NCBI RefSeq assembly: GCF_039539345.1
Contig: NZ_BAABCY010000016.1
Coordinates: 1-64,000, forward strand
Direction: 5' to 3'
Length of the DNA: 64,000 bases
Source: Snuella lapsa
GTDB lineage: Bacteria > Bacteroidota > Bacteroidia > Flavobacteriales > Flavobacteriaceae
Both the position numbers and the translations under genes were made by a program. Below, one piece after another: positions 1 to 7,404 of this stretch. Position 1 is the first letter of the stretch. Each line of letters opens with the position of its first letter. The notes beneath the pieces are model-generated. The model was not told the origin of the DNA. It made no database searches and saw only the letters and a list, made by a program, of their open reading frames with translations.

Positions 1-75
1 CACGGTTTAAACCGAAATCAATGGCACAATGACTCCGAAATCGGTGGCACAAATCGAACTGAATTAGCCACCACC
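1..75. mobile_element. Probable terminal repeats of an IS21-family element (end only)
   Basis: Three related motifs follow each other at a 23-24 base period: CCGAAATCAATGGCACA from 12, CCGAAATCGGTGGCACA from 35, and a diverged CTGAATTAGCCACC from 59. Repeated 'CCGAAATCnGTGGCAC' blocks of this kind are typical of the ends of IS21-like elements in Bacteroidetes, which carry several copies of a short repeat inside each end. No istA or istB coding sequence lies in the window, so the body of the element would be to the left. The exact tip and any target duplication cannot be placed. It could also be a decayed remnant. Confidence 0.5.
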
Positions 76-252
76 ATATCATGCTATTGGCTGTGTGATA
101 TGGAATGGATTATTTATGCGTTTGGGTTTGGGTGTAATTTGTTAATAACTTGACTAATTATTAAATTAAAAACAAACAAAAAACTACTTTAAAAAAGTGT
201 TTTTGAAGTTATTAGATTACTTTTAATAAAAATTGTTATCAATTATAAACGA

Positions 253-831
253 ATGAATTTTTATGAACATTGCAATATATGTATAAATTCAAAAACGAAT
301 TTACAGGATGGAATAACTTGTGGCTTAACTACCCAAAAACCTTCATTTGATGAAACATGCCCAGACATTAGATTTAATAAAGAATTTGAAAAAAAATTAG
401 GGTTAATTCACATTGAAATAGAAAGACTTAAAAAAAGAAAAAGGTTAATCTACATTAAGTCATGTTTCTTTATGGTTTTAGGGTGCGGGTTAATGTTCGG
501 AGCGAATTCATTAATGGAGATTACCCATAAGCCTAGTGTTTACGAATTCAAAATTAAATTAGCGATTATAGTAATAGGTTTTGCTTTAAGTAGCTTTGGA
601 TATAAAACTTTGCACCAATTCATTAAAAAAACAAAAAACTTTAAAGAGAAGAAAAATAAAATAGATTTATTGTTGAATAAATATCTAATTAAATATAGTT
701 GCAATATAGATTTCGGTAAAAAATATCATGGAAATCAAGAAATAACATTCGAATTAAAAAGTGAAAACCACTTATTAAAAAACTCGAAAATCACCTATGA
801 AATTAAGGATTATTTAGATTATGTCTTCTGA
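253..831 (+). CDS. Hypothetical two-TM membrane protein with N-terminal Cys motif
   Basis: A 192-residue protein of unknown function. The N-terminus carries cysteines at about 7, 10, 23 and 36 (CNICIN, then a CGLT block and TCPD), a spacing that suggests a small metal-binding domain. A charged, probably coiled segment (EIERLKKRKR) leads into two hydrophobic stretches at about 70-90 and 100-118, followed by a basic cytoplasmic-looking tail. Short Cys-rich N-termini of the 'CNIC...TCGLT' type recur in uncharacterised flavobacterial proteins, but I know of no assigned role. It lies between the IS21-like end and repeat copy A and is transcribed away from the other genes of the accessory block. 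The ATG at 253 is preceded by an A-rich stretch, as usual in this group. Confidence 0.7.
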   Translation: MNFYEHCNICINSKTNLQDGITCGLTTQKPSFDETCPDIRFNKEFEKKLGLIHIEIERLKKRKRLIYIKSCFFMVLGCGLMFGANSLMEITHKPSVYEFKIKLAIIVIGFALSSFGYKTLHQFIKKTKNFKEKKNKIDLLLNKYLIKYSCNIDFGKKYHGNQEITFELKSENHLLKNSKITYEIKDYLDYVF

Positions 832-851
832 ATGAAATTTAAAAAAGACGT

Positions 852-926
852 TTAATCTTTTTCGGATTTCAATATTCTTTTAATTACTCTATATGCCCTT
901 CTTAATTCTTTAAATTGAACTTTCAT
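852..926 (-). pseudogene. Truncated 5' remnant of a DUF1493-type gene
   Basis: Reading the minus strand from 926 gives MKVQFKELRR followed by 14 further residues and a stop. The first ten residues match exactly the start of the full DUF1493 gene at 3351-3791. The match continues upstream at the DNA level into the adjoining repeat copy, with only a few differences over roughly the first 100 bases. Homology is lost inside the coding region at about 884. This is a gene start left behind after a duplication or recombination event that carried the repeat plus the 5' end of the gene. Confidence 0.7.
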
Positions 927-1192
927 TAGCCAAATGTTTTACAACGGGAGACCTCGCAAAAGCCTCTTTCCTGAATAAAAGTAAGTGAATTAATTCAATT
1001 ATATAGGCTGCAGCCCTTAAAAATTTTATGATTTGTAGTTTTAACTAAGTACGGTATATTCCGAAAAGGAGGTTAAAACATGCTGCCTATCCTGGCAACA
1101 CACCATGTGATCAGGGAGTCCCGAAAAAACCATTGCATAAAACAAGACACCCCATAGTTGGCGAACCGACCCCATGAACGTTTAGTTATTGT
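884..1192. repeat. Dispersed non-coding repeat, copy A
   Basis: This copy shares long blocks with copies at 2671-2965 and 3750-3914. Shared blocks include ACAACGGGAGACCTCGC near 941, GATTTGTAGTTTTAACTAAG near 1030, the GGGAGTCCCGAAAAAACC block near 1115, and an end resembling CGAACnnTTAGTTATT near 1176. All copies are in the same orientation and fill the gaps between small minus-strand genes. At its left end the similarity runs into the remnant of a DUF1493 gene. The terminal ACAAC and CGTTTAGTTATTGTGC sequences recall the boundary sequences of integron-like cassettes, but no recombinase is present. Confidence 0.75.
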
Positions 1193-1203
1193 GCACAGTA
1201 TTT

Positions 1204-1992
1204 TTAATATTCAATTTTTAATGTTTTTCCTTCCAAAAACTTTCCTTTTGATTCGGAAATTTTTAGTTTTTGTTCAGCCGAAACCCCAATCGTTTCACCA
1301 TCTTTTAACGTAACATTATAAGCTATAACATAATGAGCTAAATTAAACATCATTTCATTCAATTCTTCGATTGAGTTTTCTGAATCAACAATTTCCATTT
1401 CCATTTTACCAAAGTCAGCAAGTCCGTATGTATATACAGATTGTTTTCCGTTTTCTTTTCTTAAACCAAAATAAATCCAATTGTATAAAGGAAGATCTTC
1501 TTCGCTCATCATTTCCACATTCGCTTGATAAAAGTCCTTTTTTAGAACTAAAGTCCTACCTCCAATGTAAATTCCAATTGCTTTACTATTATTCATAACT
1601 GCAGAAGCAATTTTACTATATAACAAGTTTTCTTGAACTGGATTTTTTCCAGCATTCATAATTGATAAGACAATGTGTCCTTTATGTTTAGATGTTTCTT
1701 CAATTCCATTTTTCCAGAAATAATTGTATTCAGCTGTTCTTTCAACTTCTCCTTCTGGAATTGCAGCTGGAATATTAGCTATGGCAACATTGTAATCTCC
1801 AATTACTAATACAGCAGCTTTGTCATCAGCGTCATTATCATTCACTTTTAGTTTCCATTTTGTTTTTAACTCATTTACAGTCCCTTTTAAGTCAAATGAA
1901 TTTGGGTCTTCTAAAAGAATCATTCCTAAAATTGCTGAATTCGTGTTAGATTCAGTCTTTTTCTCCTTTTTTAAAAAACTAAATAATCCCAT
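1204..1992 (-). CDS. DUF4261 domain-containing protein
   Basis: A 262-residue soluble protein. I chose the ATG at 1992, giving MGLFSFLKKEKK, because the longer frame to 2073 would run through the structured spacer upstream. Residues of about 20-190 fit the DUF4261 family: an N-terminal 'ILLEDPNSF' strand, a DDKAAVLVIGDY segment, ANIPAAIPEGEVE, the HKGHIVLS block and an IGIYIGGRTLVL strand. The family has no established biochemical role and often sits among orphan, immunity-like or cassette-borne genes, which fits its place here between a hairpin spacer and repeat copy A. No signal peptide or TM segment is visible. Confidence 0.7.
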   Translation of the reverse strand: MGLFSFLKKEKKTESNTNSAILGMILLEDPNSFDLKGTVNELKTKWKLKVNDNDADDKAAVLVIGDYNVAIANIPAAIPEGEVERTAEYNYFWKNGIEETSKHKGHIVLSIMNAGKNPVQENLLYSKIASAVMNNSKAIGIYIGGRTLVLKKDFYQANVEMMSEEDLPLYNWIYFGLRKENGKQSVYTYGLADFGKMEMEIVDSENSIEELNEMMFNLAHYVIAYNVTLKDGETIGVSAEQKLKISESKGKFLEGKTLKIEY

Positions 1993-2039
1993 TGATAGAA
2001 TCCGATTAATATTATGGTTAGTGATTTTCTCATATTGTG

Positions 2040-2110
2040 CTGAACGTTCTGTATAAAATGTCGTAGCCATCACGAAGGGTGGCTATGCACTATACACATC
2101 TTTGTTGTAA
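2040..2110. repeat. Hairpin spacer between modules, attC-like
   Basis: An inverted repeat TAGCCATC (2064-2071) / GGTGGCTA (2078-2085) forms an 8-bp stem with one G-U pair. Read on the minus strand it is flanked by ACAACAAAG on one side and GAACGTTCAGCAC on the other. An outer ACAAC...AACGTT pair around a short stem is the general plan of attC-type cassette boundaries, although the bases do not fit the strict RYYYAAC/GTTRRRY consensus. It separates the lipoprotein gene from the DUF4261 gene. Confidence 0.4.
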
Positions 2111-2118
2111 AATATTTT

Positions 2119-2664
2119 TTATTCATCAAACAGTCCACGAGCAGTAAATACCCCTTTTTTCTTTTCGTTAAATAACTTTTCTATACTTTCTCCATTCAGT
2201 CCTTTCCAAGTTCCGTTTTTTGTTTTTTCTATTGGGTCATATTGATATTTCTGATGATAGAAATAACCTTTTTCTTTGTTTAAAGAAATGTATAAAATCA
2301 CGTTTTTATAGTTTTCAAACCCTGGTCGCCCATAATGGTCATAAGCAACAAATTCAATTGTGTCTGTTTTCAAGTCGTTAAAAACATTTTTCACAACCTT
2401 ATATTTGTTTTTGAATCCATTATCCATAACGTAGCTCATTCTCCGAATTGTATCTCCAGTTATTGAGTTGATTTCAATTCGAGTATTATTTTCATTTGGG
2501 TCGATTTCAATTACAGATATTTTTTCTCCGATAAAAGCATAAAGATTTACAGAATCATGACCTATTTTAAATTCCGATTCTTGTCCGACTTTAGTTGATT
2601 TACAACTAATCAGCATTATTAAAATTCCTAAAATCAGAATTATGTATTTTGTTCTAGCGTTCAA
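2119..2664 (-). CDS. Hypothetical lipoprotein
   Basis: A 181-residue protein of unknown function. The start is a TTG at 2664: an in-frame stop lies two codons upstream, and the next ATG (codon 17) would remove the signal peptide. From the TTG the protein begins MNARTKYIILILG and reaches a lipobox-like LISC with the cysteine at residue 21, so it is probably a lipoprotein exposed in the periplasm or at the outer membrane. The remainder is mixed polar with many Lys, Asn and Asp and a YDHYGRPGFENY segment, and has no family I recognise. It sits alone between repeat copy B and the hairpin spacer. Confidence 0.65.
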   Translation of the reverse strand: MNARTKYIILILGILIMLISCKSTKVGQESEFKIGHDSVNLYAFIGEKISVIEIDPNENNTRIEINSITGDTIRRMSYVMDNGFKNKYKVVKNVFNDLKTDTIEFVAYDHYGRPGFENYKNVILYISLNKEKGYFYHQKYQYDPIEKTKNGTWKGLNGESIEKLFNEKKKGVFTARGLFDE

Positions 2665-2670
2665 TTCTTG

Positions 2671-2965
2671 TCAAATATTTGGCAACGGAAGACCTCGCAA
2701 AAAGCCTCTTACCTGAATAAAAATAAGAGAATTAATTCAATCATATAACTTATAAGCGCTTAAAGTTTTAAGATTTGTAGTTTTAACTAAGTACGGTATA
2801 CTTCGAAAAGGCGGCTAAAACATGTAGTCTATCCCGGCAACACACCACATCCAGGGAGTCCCGAAAAAACCATTGCACAAAACAAGACAACCCTTCGATT
2901 GCACTTAGGACAGGCTCGGTGTTCATATTTGGCCGTACCGACCATACGAACACTTAGTTATTTTA
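2671..2965. repeat. Dispersed non-coding repeat, copy B
   Basis: The second copy of the repeat, colinear with copy A over nearly its whole length. It begins at GGCAACGGAAGACCTCGC and ends at CGAACACTTAGTTATT just after the stop of the 2974-3354 gene. It differs by a roughly 30-base insertion near 2893-2925 that contains CTTCGATTGCACTTAGGAC, related to the short motif between the two tRNA genes. An ATG present in copy A is followed directly by a stop codon here, so the repeat is not a conserved coding sequence. Confidence 0.75.
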
Positions 2966-2973
2966 CAAAGTTT

Positions 2974-3354
2974 TTATTCATTTTTCCATTGTTCCAAGTC
3001 ATCTACAGGATTTGGTAATCTACCATCTAACCATTTCATTAACGTTCCAGGTTTAAATTCCTTATCTTTTGTCTCAATTACCCAAGATAAGTAATCTTCT
3101 GGTCCGCCATTCATATAAGGTGCAGGTGACACAGGATAAAAAGCAGTTGGTAATCTTTCATTTATAGAAAGATAATTTACTATACATCCTAATTCTTGAA
3201 CTACATTCCAAGCTAATTCATTTGTTATGTCAAGTTGAAACTTAACCCACCAAAACCCTGTATCATCAGAGCCGAATGAAATCGGTTTTATCATTGATGG
3301 AATTCTTTCAAGATATTGTATTAATGTCTTAAATGCCCTTTCATCTAATTTCAT
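2974..3354 (-). CDS. Hypothetical small protein, immunity-like
   Basis: A 126-residue soluble protein rich in Trp and acidic residues, with a conserved-looking core around FWWVKFQLDIT (residues 33-43), PTAFYPVSPAPYMNGGP and LSWVIE. It has no TM segment or signal peptide. It is translationally coupled to the DUF1493 gene: its ATG (3354) overlaps the upstream stop in an ATGA arrangement. Small, acidic, coupled orphan proteins of this size are often immunity or partner proteins, but I recognise no family and the function is inference only. Confidence 0.65.
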   Translation of the reverse strand: MKLDERAFKTLIQYLERIPSMIKPISFGSDDTGFWWVKFQLDITNELAWNVVQELGCIVNYLSINERLPTAFYPVSPAPYMNGGPEDYLSWVIETKDKEFKPGTLMKWLDGRLPNPVDDLEQWKNE

Positions 3355-3791
3355 ATTTCAACCAACGTGTTCTTTCGCAAACAAAATTCACCTTTTAATT
3401 TACATATTATTAAATCCCCAAATGTCAAATCCGTTCTTTCATTTTTCGTTGGGAGGAATGAGTTCTCAAATGGTGTTTTAACTTTTGGGAAAATCCATTT
3501 GATTATTCGAGCGACAATCCAAAAGGGTAAAGTCAGAAGTCCAATTAAGGCATCACTTCCATTAAAAAGTTCTACTTCACTTTCAAAATATTCACTATAA
3601 TCAAATTTCTCGAAATTCAGATTGTGTTTTTTAACAAACTCTTCTAGCAGGAAATAATTATCATCTCCCCAAAGTCCTAAATCTTCCGCAATTTTAGTAT
3701 TTAATCCGTTTACATTTTCCCCAGAAGCATTTTCAAGGTAATCTTTAATTTCTATATATGTCCTTCTTAATTCTTTAAATTGAACTTTCAT
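3351..3791 (-). CDS. DUF1493 family protein
   Basis: A 146-residue protein. The central part, 'KIAEDLGLWGDDNYFLLEEF' followed by a NLNFEKFDYSEYFESE segment and a late LTFGDLI motif, has the layout of the DUF1493 family, small acyl-carrier-like proteins of unknown role. A hydrophobic stretch at about 82-100 (LIGLLTLPFWIVARIIKWIF) could be an amphipathic or membrane helix. The gene starts inside the border of repeat copy C, and its first ten codons occur again as a remnant at 852-926, so the repeat carries the 5' end of this gene. It overlaps the downstream gene by four bases. Confidence 0.7.
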   Translation of the reverse strand: MKVQFKELRRTYIEIKDYLENASGENVNGLNTKIAEDLGLWGDDNYFLLEEFVKKHNLNFEKFDYSEYFESEVELFNGSDALIGLLTLPFWIVARIIKWIFPKVKTPFENSFLPTKNERTDLTFGDLIICKLKGEFCLRKNTLVEI

Positions 3792-3914
3792 TAGTCAAAT
3801 GTTTTACAACGGGAGACCTCGCAAAAAGCCTCTTTCCTGAATAAAAGTAAGTGAATTAATTCAAATATGTAGCTATAAGCCCTTAAAATTTTAAGATTTG
3901 TAGTTTTAGCTAAA
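3750..3914. repeat. Dispersed non-coding repeat, copy C (partial)
   Basis: The third copy, nearly identical to copy A from the DUF1493 start codon region through ACAACGGGAGACCTCGC to GATTTGTAGTTTTAGCTAA. After 3914 the sequence diverges, so the second half seen in copies A and B is absent. It forms the upstream region of the DUF1493 gene and may include its promoter. Confidence 0.7.
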
Positions 3915-4297
3915 ATTGAGACCTATAAAACCAAAAAATTAATAACAGTCTCGGAAGCTTTCGGGATCATTTTTTAACCAAAAGGTAAAAATGCGATGCG
4001 TTGAGCTAATTAAAACAAAACGAGCAAAATCGGAAGATGGCATTTAAAAAGGCTTAGTGCACAACAGCACTTTACCCCCAATACCGAGCCTTAAAACGGC
4101 TTGGTTCGGGATTCCTCCACCTTTCCTTCACCTTTCCTTCATATCTCCTTCACCTTTACTCCATATTAAAGGCATGGTAATGCACCATAAGTCACCCCAT
4201 AGACGAACACTACAAGAACAAATAAAAACTTAAAACACCTCCTAAACCCAAAACAAGCCCCCCTTTACTTTCCAAAACACCTCCCTGCTTTAGGCCA
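3915..4297. other. Gene-free stretch with a CT-rich direct repeat and a dispersed-type hairpin
   Basis: No coding sequence is supported here. A near-perfect palindrome around GTCTCGGAAGCTTTCGGGATC lies at 3948-3968; CCCGAAAG/CTTTCGGG-type hairpins are common dispersed elements in this family. From 4113 to 4165 the sequence repeats CCTTCACCTTT-like units, giving a strongly strand-asymmetric pyrimidine tract. Further on it is A- and C-rich with no recognisable signal. Confidence 0.5.
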
Positions 4298-4334
4298 CAA
4301 AAAAAGCCTCTATCTTAAAAAGATAAAGGCTTTT
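4298..4334 (-). terminator. Rho-independent terminator of the tRNA unit
   Basis: AAAAGCCTCTATCTT and AAGATAAAGGCTTTT form a stem of about 14 bp with a one-base bulge. On the minus strand it ends in a run of seven T. It lies directly behind tRNA-Leu. Confidence 0.85.
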
Positions 4335-4335
4335 G

Positions 4336-4420
4336 TACTGAAGGCGGGACTTGAACCCGCACGGCCATAATGGCCATTGGATTTTAAGTCCAACGTGTCT
4401 ACCAATTCCACCACTTCAGC
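4336..4420 (-). tRNA. tRNA-Leu (anticodon TAA)
   Basis: An 85-nt class II tRNA. The acceptor stem is GCTGAAG/CTTCAGT, the anticodon loop reads ACTTAAAAT with anticodon TAA, the variable arm is AATGGCCATTATGGCC, and the T arm is GCGGGTTCAAGTCCCGC. CCA is not encoded. It is second in a two-tRNA transcript. Confidence 0.95.
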
Positions 4421-4423
4421 ATA

Positions 4424-4452
4424 CTTCGATTGCGCTCAGCACATCGACTTGG
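4424..4452. repeat. Short dispersed-type motif between tRNA genes
   Basis: CTTCGATTGCGCTCAGCACAT resembles the short 'CTTCGACTGCGCTCAG' elements scattered through flavobacterial intergenic regions. A related, diverged version sits inside repeat copy B near 2893. Confidence 0.4.
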
Positions 4453-4472
4453 TATATTTTAGAAAGTTTCAG

Positions 4473-4544
4473 AGCGAAAGACGGGATTTGAACCCGCGAC
4501 CCTCACCTTGGCAAGGTGATGCTCTACCCCTGAGCTACTTTCGC
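4473..4544 (-). tRNA. tRNA-Gly (anticodon GCC)
   Basis: A 72-nt tRNA with acceptor stem GCGAAAG/CTTTCGC, D arm GCTCAGGGGTAGAGC, anticodon stem-loop CACCTTGCCAAGGTG (anticodon GCC) and T arm GCGGGTTCAAATCCCGT. CCA is not encoded. It is first in the unit, with a promoter about 55 bases upstream. Confidence 0.95.
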
Positions 4545-4599
4545 AGTATTGTTAAGAACCTAACCGCTTAAAGCGGCCTGCAATCTGTTATTGCGGTTG

Positions 4600-4628
4600 C
4601 AAATTTAGTATAAATCTTCGAATTCCAA
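4600..4628 (-). promoter_or_regulatory. Bacteroidetes-type promoter for the tRNA-Gly/tRNA-Leu unit
   Basis: On the minus strand, TTG (4628-4626) is followed after 18 bases by TAAATTTG (4607-4600), matching the TTG-N(17-23)-TAnnTTTG consensus of the primary sigma factor in this phylum. It lies 55 bases upstream of tRNA-Gly. Confidence 0.7.
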
Positions 4629-4659
4629 AGCCTTTTTAAAAAAATAATTGAATTTATTT

Positions 4660-7272
4660 TTAAGCCTGTTTTTTCTTAACAAGCATGCGCTTAATCTCAT
4701 TTAATTTCATCAAGGCCTCTACCGGTGTAAGTGTATCTATTTCAATATCTAATATTTCCTCCTTGATGTTTTCCAACAACGGATCGTCAAGATTAAAAAA
4801 GCTCAACTGCATTTCATCTTTTATCGACTTAACACTATCCGTAAGCTCTTCACTAGAATGCGAACGTTCCAATTTCTTTAAAATTTTGTTTGCCCGATGC
4901 AAAACCTGCTGTGGCATACCAGCCATTTTTGCTACATGGATTCCAAAACTATGCTCACTACCCCCTTCAACCAGCTTTCTTAAAAACAACACATTATCCT
5001 TTAATTCCTTTACCGAAACATTAAAGTTTTTAATACGCCCAAAAGTTTCGGTCATTTCATTAAGCTCATGATAATGCGTGGCAAATAAGGTTTTAGGTTT
5101 AGACGGGTGTTCATGCAAGTATTCGCTAATGGCCCAAGCTATGGAAATACCATCATACGTACTCGTGCCACGACCAATCTCATCCAATAAAACCAAGCTT
5201 CTGTCCGAAATATTATTTAAAATAGAAGCCGTCTCGTTCATCTCTACCATAAAAGTCGATTCGCCCATAGAAATATTGTCACTAGCCCCTACTCGTGTAA
5301 ATATTTTATCAACCAAACCAATACGCGCCTCCTGGGCAGGCACAAAACTCCCTATTTGCGCTAACAATACAATAAGAGCTGTTTGACGCAAGATGGCCGA
5401 TTTACCAGACATATTAGGTCCCGTAATCATGATGATTTGCTGGGTCGTTCTATCTAAAAACACGTTGTTGGTAATATAAGCCTCACCCAATGGCAATTGC
5501 TTTTCAATAACCGGATGACGACCTTCTTTAATATCCAAGTCGTACGAATCATCTATAGTTGGATACACGTAATTATTATCATTGGCCAATTGCGCAAAAC
5601 CGCACAAGCAATCCAACTGCCCTATTAAATGCGCATTCTTTTGTACCGGTTTAATGTATTGATTAAGCCAAACCACCAAATCGGCAAACAATTGTTGCTC
5701 TATCTCCAAAATACGATCCTCAGCTCCCAGTATTTTTGCCTCATACTCTTTAAGCTCTTCCGTAATATAGCGTTCGGCACTCACCAATGTTTGCTTACGT
5801 ATCCACTCGGCTGGCACTTTGTCCTTATGCGTATTACGCACCTCGATATAATACCCAAACACATTATTAGATGCTATCTTAAGGGACGTAATACCCGTAC
5901 GCTCACTTTCGCGCTCCAACATCGCATCCAAATAATCTTTCCCAGATTTTGAAAGCCCTCGAAGCTCATCCAATTCCGAAGAAAAACCAGGCGCTATACT
6001 ATTCCCCTTCAACACATTTACCGGAGCATCCTCATTAAGCATCTGTTTTACTTTCTCCCGAAGAGTCTCGCAACTTTGCAAATTATCGCCAATAGCTCTT
6101 AAAGAAGCATTATCACAATTAGAAGCCAAGGCCTTAATAGGCACGATAGCCTCCAATGAATTTTTAAGTTGAATAACCTCGCGCGGACTTACCTTTCCCG
6201 TAGCAACCTTAGAAATTAACCGTTCCAGATCACCTATATGCGTCACATGGTTTTGTATCTTTTGATGCGTGGTTATATCCTTTGTTAAAAAATCAACCAC
6301 CTCATGGCGCTGTTTTATTTTATCCAAATTCTTTAGGGGCAGGGCCAACCACCGCTTTAACAAGCGTCCCCCCATAGGAGAAATAGTCTTGTCGATAACC
6401 TGTAACAGCGTTACTGCATTATGGTTGGTTGAATTGTACAGTTCAAGATTGCGAATCGTAAACTTATCCATCCACACATAATCATCCTCAGCAATTCTGG
6501 ATATAGACGTAATGTGCTGTAGCTTATGATGCTGTGTTTCCGACAAATAATGTAAAATAGACCCCGAAGCAATAATACCTTCATACAAATGCTCAACCCC
6601 AAAACCCTTAAGCGTTTTAGTATCAAAATGCTTTAGCAGTGTTTCGTAAGCATAATCGGTTTGATATACCCAATCCTCCAGATAAAAAGTATGATAACCA
6701 TCCCCAAACGTATCGTTAAAAACCGTACGCTTTTGTTTGGACACCAATACCTCACTCGGACTAAAATTCTGCAACAACTTATCAATATACTCGGCATTCC
6801 CTTGCGACGTTAAAAACTCTCCCGTTGAAATGTCTAAAAATGAAATCCCAATATGCTTTTTATCAAAATAAACCGAACATAAAAAATTATTGGACTTCGA
6901 GACCAATACCTCATCGTTTAAAGCGACTCCCGGAGTTACCAATTCGGTTACCCCCCGTTTTACGATCTTTTTCGTTAGCTTAGGATCCTCCAACTGGTCA
7001 CAAATAGCCACACGCTCGCCCGCCTTTACCAACTTAGGCAAATAGGTATTTAATGAGTGATGTGGGAAGCCGGCCAAGGCCGTTTCACTTTCACTACCTG
7101 AGCCACGCTTGGTTAAGATAATCCCCAAAATACCTGCCGCTTTTACAGCATCCTCTCCAAAGGTCTCATAAAAATCGCCCACACGAAATAACAATAAGGC
7201 ATCAGGGTATTTTGCTTTAATCGTATTATACTGCTTCATTAAAGGCGTTTCCTTTTTCGTTTTTTTAGCCAA
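4660..7272 (-). CDS. mutS: DNA mismatch repair protein MutS
   Basis: An 870-residue MutS, full length for the family. It recognises mismatches and small loops and recruits MutL in an ATP-dependent way. The mismatch-reading Phe34-Tyr-Glu36 motif sits in GDFYETFGEDA. The connector, core and clamp domains follow, then the ATPase with Walker A GPNMSGKS at about 617-624, a DEIGRGTSTYDG signature and FATHYHEL. A C-terminal dimerisation segment follows. It is transcribed alone, divergent from the SpoU methyltransferase gene with 132 bases between, and runs toward the tRNA unit. No odd residues were seen in the key motifs. Confidence 0.98.
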   Translation of the reverse strand: MAKKTKKETPLMKQYNTIKAKYPDALLLFRVGDFYETFGEDAVKAAGILGIILTKRGSGSESETALAGFPHHSLNTYLPKLVKAGERVAICDQLEDPKLTKKIVKRGVTELVTPGVALNDEVLVSKSNNFLCSVYFDKKHIGISFLDISTGEFLTSQGNAEYIDKLLQNFSPSEVLVSKQKRTVFNDTFGDGYHTFYLEDWVYQTDYAYETLLKHFDTKTLKGFGVEHLYEGIIASGSILHYLSETQHHKLQHITSISRIAEDDYVWMDKFTIRNLELYNSTNHNAVTLLQVIDKTISPMGGRLLKRWLALPLKNLDKIKQRHEVVDFLTKDITTHQKIQNHVTHIGDLERLISKVATGKVSPREVIQLKNSLEAIVPIKALASNCDNASLRAIGDNLQSCETLREKVKQMLNEDAPVNVLKGNSIAPGFSSELDELRGLSKSGKDYLDAMLERESERTGITSLKIASNNVFGYYIEVRNTHKDKVPAEWIRKQTLVSAERYITEELKEYEAKILGAEDRILEIEQQLFADLVVWLNQYIKPVQKNAHLIGQLDCLCGFAQLANDNNYVYPTIDDSYDLDIKEGRHPVIEKQLPLGEAYITNNVFLDRTTQQIIMITGPNMSGKSAILRQTALIVLLAQIGSFVPAQEARIGLVDKIFTRVGASDNISMGESTFMVEMNETASILNNISDRSLVLLDEIGRGTSTYDGISIAWAISEYLHEHPSKPKTLFATHYHELNEMTETFGRIKNFNVSVKELKDNVLFLRKLVEGGSEHSFGIHVAKMAGMPQQVLHRANKILKKLERSHSSEELTDSVKSIKDEMQLSFFNLDDPLLENIKEEILDIEIDTLTPVEALMKLNEIKRMLVKKKQA

Positions 7273-7404
7273 GGGTCAAGAAATTTTTATGTTATTTTTG
7301 CAACTATTAGCAAGGGTTGCTAAAATACCATTATTTTGACCCTTTTTGAAATAGCCCACATAGAAGTTATCTACAATTACAAGTAGATTTTTAACAAAAT
7401 ACAC

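Noticed and set aside
1080..1157. Mini-ORF of 25 residues in repeat copy A with AGGAGG just upstream
   Set aside because: The corresponding ATG in copy B is followed immediately by TAG, so it is not conserved, and Shine-Dalgarno sequences are not generally used in this phylum.
4113..4165. CT-rich direct repeats as a possible CRISPR or satellite array
   Set aside because: Only a few irregular units of about 11 bases without spacers; treated as simple low-complexity sequence.
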